From Blastomussa wellsi (taxonomy: Eukaryota > Cnidaria > Anthozoa > Scleractinia > Plerogyridae), in NCBI GenBank assembly GCA_947652115.1, contig OX393564.1, positions 11,304,373 to 11,368,372 on the forward strand: a DNA stretch of 64,000 nt, read 5' to 3'. Both the position numbers and the translations under genes were made by a program. Position 1 is the stretch's first letter; each line of letters starts with the position of its first letter. Below are positions 41,001 to 53,000 of the stretch, piece by piece. The notes under the pieces are model-generated. The model was not told the origin of the DNA. It searched no databases and saw only the letters and a list, made by a program, of their open reading frames with translations.

Positions 41001-44000
41001 TGTCACTTCTGTCTGATTGTTAATAGACAATCATCAAAAGATTTCAGAGATTACAAAAATTTATCATTCATTTTCATAAATACTCAAATCACGGTACACT
41101 GTATATTGATATAAATTTCGACTTGAAACATGACATTCCAACTGAACTTCATAATCAATGGGAGGAGTGCTATATTATTCTCTATGGAGTTGTTGGATAT
41201 GCAAATGATGTGGACTCCAAGATTTACGATGAATTGTTCTATTTTAAGAATAATGAAATTTACTTCAATGAGTCGACAAATGTGAGTAATAAAATCATAA
41301 GAGGAATTTTAACTGACGATAATGAAGACTGTGCTGTATCTTCTAAAGCAATATTCTGATATCTTGAGAGAAGAAAATCAGATGGGTAGTAAATTGATTA
41401 ATGATGGGATTTATCTTCAGTTATTCGATACTTTTTTGACTTCAGAAATCCACAAAATTTAAAATTTGATCCAAATACATCTGGCATAGAAATAAAGGGA
41501 GCAACGAACGCGAGTAATGCAGATTCAAGTCTAAGTTTTGATGAAAATAAAGACATCAGCTACTATTTTGGACTAAAAGGAATGGATGTGAAAAATGCTA
41601 AGATTAATATTAGTTTAGATATAAACAAATTTACTTTTGTTATTGTCTTTAAACATGAAAATAAATATTCTTCCATTAGTTTTCTTGATGCATCTGGAAA
41701 TCTAATTTTTTACTTTTTCATAACCACCTCAAACCAATTAGTTATTCAAAAAGGTAAAACATATGCATCTTCATCATTCGTCAGCAGTTTTACTGGTGAA
41801 AAATTAATGCTTTGGTTTTGTAAAATTAATAACACATAAAATAAAAATGAATGTAAATGGAGCTGAAGTAAGCAAAACTTTCAGTTCAGGTAATGCTCCA
41901 ATTAGAAGAGTGAAGAGCTTGAATTAATCATTTGGTTCCACATTTTATCATAATTTTGTTTCGTCCTCTTACTTATTCTCCCATATTTTTCTCTAAATAA
42001 TTCTTTGGACGAAGAATTGATGTGACTAAAGATCCTATAAAATACATATGAAAATTTAATGAATCTCTTTCTTTCCGGGAATAGCTCTTTGAATGCTTTT
42101 CTGAGAAATTTGTTGGGTGAAATATATGTGATTCTTATAACATATGTCTCTGAGAGATTATAAACTGATTTTCTACTCATTTTATAAATATTCTGGTAAA
42201 AACCTTCATAGTAATCATTGACCATATCATAACCCTGAATAAGACCACAATTTTCACAAACACGAGTACCTTCATCATTCACAATTCTTTTATTCTTACA
42301 ACATTGAGCTTCTTTCTTCTCACATTTATATTCTGGAAAAGTTTCTAACATTTTATCCCAATCTGTCTCCATAATATATACTGAGATAAAAAATCGACTT
42401 CCGCGTAAGCAGACATTCTCAGACAACTGGGAGTTGCTTTGTCATCTAAAAAATCGTCTAACGCGTAAGAAACCAGAAGTTACTTTGTCATCTTACGCGT
42501 AAGCAGGTATTCTCAGTGAACCAGAAGTTGCTTTGTATCCTGACTTTTTTTCTATTTTTCTCTAGATTGCATAAATATAGTGATCGAGGCGGTGTATTGT
42601 GGGGTTTATTGGTAATTCCGGCTGATTTATAAATCTGTAAATTTACTGGGTTTTTATAAATCTGAGAGGGGAAAATGGTAGCACAGGTGTTAAAATTTAA
42701 CGATTCATGGATTTCTCTATTTTGTGGTCATGAAGTGGATAAAAGGCTTGTAAAATGGAAAAATCTGTCGAAATTTAAAATAAGTAAAAATTTAATTTTG
42801 ACTTGAATGAAAAATCTGAAAATCAAAAAGTCAAAATTTCATTAATAATTTGATTATAAATTCATTTTTAAACTCATAAATCTGCTAAAATAAGTAAATT
42901 TATGAATTTCTTGATTTTCGCATGTTTATCCTGTTTTTTGTCCCGATTTGGCCTGTCTTAAGGGTAAATAAGCAAAAATTAAAACAGCCGCGATTGATGG
43001 GTAAGCGGCTTTATTTGACTGTATTTGTGACATTTTGTGGTTAAATATTTGATTTTATTTGTGATGCTGTTGGGTGTTTTTTGGCAATTTATGGGGTGCG
43101 CTATATGGAAATCGAGCTGTATCTTGCTGCTCCAAATTGTGGTTTTATATACTAGTGAAACTTACCCCCTCTAATATTAATATTGCCTGGCTGTGCATGA
43201 CCACACAAAATGGAGGCCGGGTGAGCCTGTGTTGACACAATTTCAAGCCAAGTGGTCTCCATTTGATTTATACGGTAACTTCGAAAGCCATGAGTGATGT
43301 TAATTAATACCATTTGTGCTTCTTATGTCATACTTACGGCAAGTCCTGTTTCAGTGGAACTTGTAATGTTTTATGGCTCACGCGGCTAATGTGGCTCCCG
43401 TGTCTCACGTTTCTCACATGGCCTTTCACATCCGCCTTGCGTGGCTTATGCCTCGCATCTCTGTCTCGCATATTGAACACACTCAAAGTTAACAATAGCA
43501 TTTTCTTGTGAAACGTGGCACAAACCTTTAAACAAAAGATATAACCCTTGACAGAGGGGAACTGCGCAATAAACCATGCAACATGGTGCAGAGTCCAGCA
43601 CAATAGCCATCACACCACCCCATCTTCTAGTGAGCGCTGGTCTCTGGAAATTAATTACAGTGAACTGATAACTTACCAATTGGTACAGAAGAGTCGTAGA
43701 CAACCAGTCCAACTTTTGACCACTTGCCAATTGGATCTAAATTTACTCCACGATTAATAAGGGACTAATAAAAGCAATGTTAAAAAAGAAAAACGATCAG
43801 TATAATGTTCAGTACATCCATATTATGTACAAGACGAAGGAGAGGCCATAGAACTATCAGAATAAAATAAGAGCCTATTTTTGTGGAATGTCAATAAACC
43901 ATTATTATTATATTATTATTATTAGAGTGAAAGAAGCAGTCAGATGGGACCAACAAGAGAGAAAGAGATGGGTGTTAACCACCAGCTGACATGCGCTGAG

Positions 44001-47000
44001 ATTGAATTAACATGGCCAGAGAGAAACCAATGAGAACAATGAGTAGGTTGAAAAAATAACTATACAACCTGGCTAATATTATCGATGTAATTCTTGCCCT
44101 TTGACTAGACAAACTTCTAAGAGGTCGAACCCTTGAGAAAAAGCCAATCAACCACTTAAAGTGCCCATGCAATGAAAATCAAGCTAACCTTATTTGAAAG
44201 GCATTTCAAAATGACGAAGAATGTTGTTTTCCTTTCTGTGATATCTTCTCTTGTTCCAGAGATATTCAAGTTTTTGTATTATGCAAATTAGATGGCTGAT
44301 GGTGTCACAAGGTTGATAGAAAAAGAGTACAAAACACAAAATCGAGAATATCTCTGTACATAATAGGGCAATGGAGTTGAAACTTGGGACCCATTTTGTA
44401 CCCTAAGAAATACACCAAATGGTGTATATTTTGACGCCACTATGGCAACAGTCTTGGTACCAGTCTCTTTTATGCAGGAATGATAATTCCTGTATTTAAT
44501 CTTTACCAAACACCATCCAGTTGCTACAGGTTATCAAGGAGACCTAGTGCATTGTGGACATTGTGTATGTTTTAAATAAACCAGGTATTTCTTTTTATTG
44601 AGTCACCAATGGCAATATTTGATTCAGAGAGGAAAGAGACTAGTACCAAGACTGTTGCCATAGCAACATCAAAAAATTCACCAATGTGTATTTTTTAGGG
44701 TGCCACACAGGTGCCACGTTTCAACTCCATTGCCCTATTATTTACAGAGATATTCTCGATTTTGTGTTTTTAGCCCATTCTCTGTCAACCTTGTGATGTC
44801 ATCAGTCATCTAATTTGCATAATACAAAAACTTAAATATCTCTGGAACGAGACAAGATATCGCAGAAACGAAAACACCATTCTTCATCATTTTGAAATGC
44901 CTTCCAAATAAGGTTAGCTTGATTTTCATTTCATAGGCATTTTAACACATTCATGCCTAGAGTTTTGCAGAAAAACATTGAACTGATTTTGTCACTGCTT
45001 ATTGCAAAAGACAGGTTGAGTTTTAACTGGGAGTAAAAATGAATGCGAAAACCAGATAACAAAATATAACACTAGCACATGCCACATCATATGCGACTAC
45101 CCTATGGAGCCACTTTAAAGTGTTGGCTAAATAAGAGTAGTTCTTGTTTACAAACAGAGCACAGAAAAGTCATTGCAAATAAATATTCCTCTTGATCACT
45201 CATTTTGCATTTAAACATATTAGCAGGGCATGCCTCGTTTTACAAAATTAAGCTATACCACCCTGAATCTCAGGCATTTTTAATACAATTTATAAATCAT
45301 CTAACAGTTCAAATAATGGCTTTCCATCTTGAATTACAAATGCCCGAACCGATGTGAATTTTAGTGGGCTTGTGGCCTTAAATGCGATTTTCTTCACTTT
45401 TCTTTTGTGAAATTTCAAAAATTTTCACAGCACATTAGACACTTCCATAAACTCAAGAACACCTAGACAAAAATTGCCATTTAAGCCCCATACATTTTAA
45501 AAAATTAAGGAACCTATTTTTTTCCTTGAATTTTAGTGGTTGAAAAACACTGAGTTATCCCTTTCCATATCATTTGAACTTTTGACCGCACGATCATGGT
45601 GACAATAGCATGTATTTTGAACGGAAAATAGGTAGGCTCCAAACATTTCCACCAGCAAAGAACTTTGAAACCCTCTTTCTTACTATGTAGGTTAACAACT
45701 TGGGCAAAAAGGTTTGTGTCATATACACTTTAGTAGTATATGAAAGGGGGTTTTGGCGTGCAAGATATCACGACATTTACCCACATTTAACCCCTGGCGC
45801 ACCCCCTCAATTGCAAAAAAAACGCAACAGTAGATTTTTGTTGGCCACTTCATTACTTTTTTTTAATTTTTACTTTTTTCATATTTCAACAGATTTTTCC
45901 ATTTTACAAGCTTTTTATCCACTACATGACCACAAAATAGAGAAATCCATGAATCGTTAAATTTTAACACCTGTGCTACCATTTTCCCCTCCCACATTGA
46001 CAAAAACCCAGTAAATTTAAAGATTTATAAATCAGCAGGAATCACCAATAAACCCCACAATACACCACTCCAATCACTATAATTATGCAATCTAGAGAAA
46101 AATAGAAAAAAGTCACGATACAAAGCAACTTCTGGTTCACTGAGAATACCTGCTTACGCGTAAGTCGATTTTTCAGATGACAAAGTAACTTCCGGTTTCT
46201 TCCGCGTTAGACGATTTTTTTAGATGACAAAGCAACTTCCGGTTGTCTGAGAATGTCTGCTTACGCATAAGTCGATTTTTTATCTCGGTATATATTATAG
46301 AGACAGATTGGGATAAAATGTTGGAAGCTTTTCAGGAATATTCCTACGAAAAGAAAGAAGCTCAATGTTGCGCGGATCAAAGAATTATAAATGATGAAGG
46401 TACTCGTGTTTGTGAAAATTGTGGTCTTATTCAGGGTTATGATATGGTCGATGATTACTATCAAGGTTTTTACCAGAATATTTATAAAATGAGTAGAAAA
46501 TCAGTTTATAATCGAAAATATCATATAGATAATACTCTCAGCGACATACGTTATAAGAATCACCTATATTTCACTCTTCATGAAAGAAATATAGTTGATT
46601 CATCATTTAAATTTCTCGGAAAAGCAGTCAGAGAGCTATTCACAGAAAGAGAGAGATTCATTAAATTTTCATATGTATTTTATAGGATCTTTAGCCACAT
46701 CAATTCTTCGTCAAAAGAATTATTTAGAGAAAAATATGGGAGAATAAGTAAGAGGATGAAACAAAATTACGATAAAATGTGGAACCAAACGATTAATTCA
46801 AGCTATTCACTCAAAGAACTGTTTCAATAAATATTCTATCATAATATGCCTCGAATCTTTCAACCACAGGCGCAATGTCAATAATAAGATCATCTTTATG
46901 ACTCATTGTAAGAGTAAGGTTTTCATGTGAAAACTGACCAGTTCGAAGGCAATTCTTTATTTCATTTAAGAGATGTTTATATGATTGATATGCATATTTA

Positions 47001-50000
47001 CATGTGTTTATCTTTTCATAGATATTTTTATGCTTCAAGTAAATTTCAATAAAAATGGCAATTGAAGAGATTCCAATCAAAGCAACCCCACTAGTAGCAA
47101 TTGATGACACAACTCCGCCACCAGCGAATAAGACAGAACCTGCATTTGCTATGATTTTCCATTTCCAATATTTCTTATAAGCCCTCTCATAACACCAACA
47201 TTTCTTATGATATGTCATATAATACGCTTTCAATTCCCCCACCTCTTCACTCGTTAATTTCTCAGAAATATGATCAAAGTCGATTGCTTTCTGCTTCATA
47301 TATTATATTGTTTATTTAGACAATTATTCCACATAAAGCCCATTATGAATTTCATTGAGTAAAACTTGATGGTGCTCCACATTATCCGTGTCAAAGAATT
47401 TATCTGATGATATTGCTATTTTTTCGGTTTTATAATTCCAGTTTCCAAAATATATTGTTCTAATTGGAACATTGCCTGAACTGAAAGCTTTGCTTACTTC
47501 AGCTCCATTTACATTCATTTTCATTTTATATGCGTCATTAATTTTACAAAACCAAAGCATTAATTTTTCACCAGTATAACTGCTGACGAATGATGAAGAT
47601 GCCTGTGTTTTACCTTTTTGAATAACTAATTGGTTTGAGGTGGTTATGAAAAAGTAAAAAATTAGATTTCCAGATGCATCAAGAAAACTAATGGTAGAAT
47701 ATTTATTTTCATGTTTAAAGACAATAACAAAAGTAAATTTATTTGCATCCATGTTAATATTAATCTTAGCATTTTTCACATCCATACCCTTCGGTCCAAA
47801 ATAGTAGCTAATACTTTTATTTCCATCAAAACTGAGACTTGAATCTGAATTACTCACATTATTTGCTCCCTTTATTTCTATACCAGATGTATTTAGATCA
47901 AATTTTAAATTTTGTGGTTTTCTGAAGTCAAAAAAAGTATCGAATAACTGAAGATAAATCCCATCATTAATCAATTTACGACCCATCTGATTTTCTTCTC
48001 TCAAGATATCAGTATATTGCTTTAGAAGACATAAAGATACAGCAGAGTCTTCATCATTGTCAGTTAAAATTCCTCTTATGATTTCATTACTCAGATTTAT
48101 CGACTCACTGAAGTAAATTTCATTATTCTTAAAATAGAACAATTCATCGTAAATCTTAGAGTCCACATCATCTGCATATCCAACAACTCCATAGAGAATA
48201 ATATAGCACTCCTCCCATTGATTATGAAGTTCAGTTGGAATGTCATATTTCAAGTCAAAATTTATATCGATATACAGTGTACCATGATTTGAGTATTTAT
48301 GAAAATGAACGATAAATTTTTTCTAATATCCGAAATCTTTTGATGATTGTCTATTAACATTAATTGAATCAGAAGTGACATTTAATTGAGTGTTAATATT
48401 CCAGTTTGGGAATACTTCGAAACATAATGTATATTCTTTTTTATCAAATGAACTTAAATCAAGACTTAATCTCCCCAAATACCAATAGAATTTTCAACCA
48501 CTTCCACTCTTTACTTCACTCTGTATTTCAAATTTTATTGAATCCCAATTATACCTATGAATACCCAAATCTTTATACCAGTCACTGAGATATCACCACA
48601 AGGCCAAAAAATTGTAATCTTCAATGACTTTGTTACAGAGAAAAATCAGAAACCACTAATAGATTAAAATAAAAAAATTGGTCAGTTATCTATCTATCTA
48701 TGGCAATCCTACTATTTCACTCCCAAAGACATTAGACTTAACTGCTCACATCTAATCATATTTGACCTCCAATCAAAAAGAGAGAGTAATGTTATTCTAA
48801 AGGAGAGTGGCGTAACAAATGAGCAATACGGTAGAGCAACCAAAGAACCTTATTCATTTCTCTACATTGATAAACCAAGAAAAATAATATCAAAGAATTT
48901 TAACGAACGACTGTGAGCTAGAGAATTTAGATTCTATAAATTAAAATGTATTTATGAAATTAAATTTATAAATTAAAATGTATTTATAAATTTATCTACA
49001 CAGAATATATATTAAGTGATATGTCAACTAGTAGATGGAAAGAAATTGCCAGAGAAAAAGAATCAAATGAAAAACTTATCAAAAAAATTAATGATCAAAT
49101 ATTCGACTATAAACTTTCACATGAAGTTGGTCAATCACGATTTGAAAAAGTCTTTAAACCTATCACATCACGTATCGATGAAGGCATTAATATACGCTGA
49201 GCCCTCCAAGCACCTAAAGTCTTAGCTGAAAAAGGTGTTTGTGAACGAGTCTCTGACGATCCGTATGACGCGGAGCTCGGACATGATGACTTTGATCCAT
49301 ATGATGATGGTTATGGTCCAGGTTCATCAAAACCTCCAGATCCACCACCATATATACCACCAGAAGATGATGATGAAGACCTACTACCGCCGCCGCCGCC
49401 ACCAAGAGAAAAATGGAGTACTCCACCACCTTATAAAGATGATTTTAAAAATGTTCAAAAAAAATTAAAAAGAGAACAAGAAAAATTGTTGGAAGAAAGA
49501 AAAACATTAAGAAAACTCATCTGAAAATATGAAAAAAGAGGAGATGATTATGTTTTTAAACATGAAGAAGAAAAATTTTATGATAAATCAATTGGTGAAC
49601 TGAGGGAAGAAGAAAAAGAGTTAACAAAAAGAATTGATGAAATTGATCAACAAACAGAACCATCTTAAAAAAATATCAGAGATTGAAATATGCTGAAAAA
49701 TTTAAAGAATGGCCATTTGACCCTCTAGAACCACGACCATTTGTCCAATCTGATTACAGGAACAAATAAGTAAATTAAAGAAAACACCAGAACCCAAACC
49801 AAAACCAAAACCAACTGATCCATTCGTGGAAGAATTAATGAAAAAATTTGAAAACACGAAAGGAAAAGACGATGACGATGAGTGGCCAGATGAAGATATA
49901 AGTGGCAGTGGTATCGTGGAACAAGACCCTTATTTAAAATTAATTGAAAGATTAGATATAATTTGTGGATCAATAGAAGCAGGTAATACATCACTTAGGA

Positions 50001-53000
50001 TAAGACAAGAAGCAATGAGAATACTTAATTTCTTGTATAATAAAAAACGAATTAATAAACAAACTTACAAAAAACATCTTCTCTAATTATCTACAAAGTT
50101 AATATATGACTGAAATACATCTTATTCTATCTTCAGCAGAAGCTAAAAAACAAAGAATGAATTACAATCAACAGCCCCATGATTTTACAATCCATTTTGA
50201 TAATCCCCTTGCTCTGGACCCCAATAAAAATTTCAGAATGGCCCTTGATGAAATAGTTGATATGACATATTCATGGTGCAATATATCTAAAGATTATAGA
50301 AACAACAAATTCCGCTATCGCAAAACCGTCATAAGCCCCTGGATTGTTGTTGATTTACCTGACGGAAATTACTCATATGAAGACCTCAATGAATTTATTC
50401 AAGAAATTAACGATGGAATAGAATTAAAATTTAATCTCTCACTCCTTCGCGTTGAAATAGATTTAAGACAGAATTATGAAATAGACTCATCAATCAGCGA
50501 TTTCAACAAATTAATTGGTTTCAATAAAAAAATTTTACTCTGAAAAAGAAAATATAGCAGATGTTCCAAATATAACCAACTCAATTTACCTCGTCTGCAT
50601 CCACACAGATCTCGCATTGCGTAATACAACAGATGTATCAAGTGATGTTCTGTATTGTTTCTCCGTCATTTCACGAAACATAGGCCGATCGTACCCATTC
50701 ACAATAGAACCACGAAGACTAAAATTACTCCCCATAAATAAGAACACAATTGATTCAATTCGAGTATACATCACAGATGGACTAAACAGACCACTTATAT
50801 TCAACGGTACAGAGAGCACATTGGTAATTTGTGTTACAGACGATCAATATCACATGTAATTTGTCTAAAGAATTTATATAATGAACAGACCACATGAATG
50901 GACGAAACAGTATAAGTATGATAAATCATATAATGATAACATCTTCCGGAAGAAAAATTTATGATGGCAACGATGTCCATAAAGTCTGTTTTGTCAAAAA
51001 ACTCCTCGAGTTATCTCAGGATTACGCCAAAACAGTTGCCACCCAATTTGGATGGTACCTCGATTCTGTGCCAGCAATGGCGGCCAATATTCCGGAAACA
51101 ACAGGAGAAGTTGTAAGAGCAAAAAATCACGAAGAATCCAGAGAAAATACCGCAATTATCCCCTTGAATAGATTTTCTCTATTTGAGGAACTCCGCGAAA
51201 AAATGCTCCCACCAATGCAAATTGAAATTAAAATAACTCTGAATGATGACAGGGAATTTATTTATAGAGTTGGAGGAGCTGGCACAAGATATTGAGTAAT
51301 AGATATGCAACTGTGGCTTCCTCGTCTAAACTTCACCTCTAAGGGTCTTAATCTTGTAAATTCAGCATTTCTTCAACCAACAAGATGGAGTAGTAGTAGA
51401 GGAGTCAAACAAATAACACCTGGTGGGTCAACTGGTTAGATTTTCCTGAAACTCCCAGGTGAAAGAAGCTCGCTTTTCTCACTTCTTTCACCTGGGAGTT
51501 TCAGGAAAATCTAACCAGTTGACCCACCAGGTGTTATTTGTTTTGACTCCTCTACTACTACTTGAAGAACAACCCCTGGCAGGTTCGGACAATTAGACAG
51601 AAGCTGCAGTTTACAAGACAGAAGCACCGTCCAAAAATGCACAGAGAAAACAACTGTGTGTGGTTGATTCGAAATCGGCAAACGAACTGCGGCAAGTGTG
51701 ACGGAAAATATTGCTCGCAGCACAACTGGCAAATCAAAAAAGGAATGCAAAAGCCATCACAATGCCGCAGCTGTGGCATGGGGGTATTGAAGAATAATGA
51801 AATCAACTTGTAGTCAAGGGAATCATACAAAAACAAAATTTGTAAAAAATACATAAAAGGCATAGATATTCATAAAGCTATTTTGAGAGTTGCTCCAAAG
51901 AAGGGATTTGTACTTCCCGGTCATAAATACACTGGACCGGGGAATCTCCTTCATAAACAATTACGGCATGATGACGAGGGAAATATTTTAGAAATCTATG
52001 AAAAACCAACTGGCAGAACTGATGCCGTATCGATGCAGCATGACGTTGATTATGCCATTTGCGGAAGAAACCCGAAGAAAGAACAATTAAGGTGTAAAAA
52101 TAAAGCCGACGGAAAAATGGTTAAGGAATTGGACAAAATACCCTTCAGAGATCGACAGTGGGGTCATTCTGTTGCTAGAAATGTAATTGCCGGTAAAAAG
52201 AAAGTTGGGATGGGTGTGATGGATGTTTTAAATGTAATTCCAGGTTACGCTTCAGCTAATAAAACTCTTCAACAATCACACCAAAATTAATAAAAGAAAA
52301 GGGGGCAAAGGAGGCATTTGATGATTTTTCAAGTGGAAAAACTCTCAGAGTGCGTGGGTTGGCATTACAGGGCAGCAGGCAAAAATACAAAAAGAAAAGA
52401 TGAGGAGGCAAGGATATGTCCCTGTCGAGAAAAAAAGTAAGCAAGAAGTATTTAATATTATGGCGTGAGATGCTGGACCAGACTGGTATAAAGGTGGGCT
52501 ATATGAGGATAATTGGATATTTAATAGATTTATATGGGATGTACAACATGGAAAACAGCCATCAATTTTTGGGAAGGGAAACAAAAAGTGCTAATTGATA
52601 ATGCTTGGGATCAGTTAGCTAAAGAATTACATAAACCAGTCATAAGAAAATTTCCTAAGAGAAGAGTTATTGTTACTCGTGGGGTAGATGATACATGGAG
52701 TGCTGATCTGATTGAAATGGGTAAATTGAGTAAATGGAATAAAGGTTATAAGTATATCTTAACTGTAATTGGCATATTCTCAAGATACGCTTGGGCTATT
52801 CCTTTGAAGAATAAATATGGTGAGACAATGAAAAAAGCTTTTGATGGTTTACAAATTACAAATTACAAAAAATACAATCATACCAAAAAACTTATGGACT
52901 GATAAAGGATCTGAGTTTTATAACAAGCAAATGAAAGATTTTTTAGATAAGAATGGAATTAATCTGTATTCAACTCAAAATGAAGGAAAGGGTAGTGTCA

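Larger units (their letters stand above)
29081..43155 (-). mobile_element. Polinton/Maverick element A (virus-like), interrupted by a DIRS-type element
   Basis: A virus-like gene block on the minus strand. From the right terminus it holds a zinc-ribbon protein, a fibre gene (plus strand), packaging ATPase, scaffold-like protein, penton, a small basic protein, the major capsid protein and three small genes. The right end has the terminal repeat shared with Polinton B (42540 outward) and appears to stop at tatatactag near 43155. The left end near 29081 is tentative (agtagataaaac). Integrase, PolB and protease are not present, so the element is incomplete. It lies in the NOP2 intron between exons 25955 and 43677. 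The 5.35-kb DIRS insertion at 34828 is not part of it. Confidence 0.85.

Noticed and set aside
43156..43173. Polinton A inserted into a Penelope element
   Set aside because: Only 17-18 bases of Penelope tail adjoin its right end, and no Penelope sequence was found at the left end.
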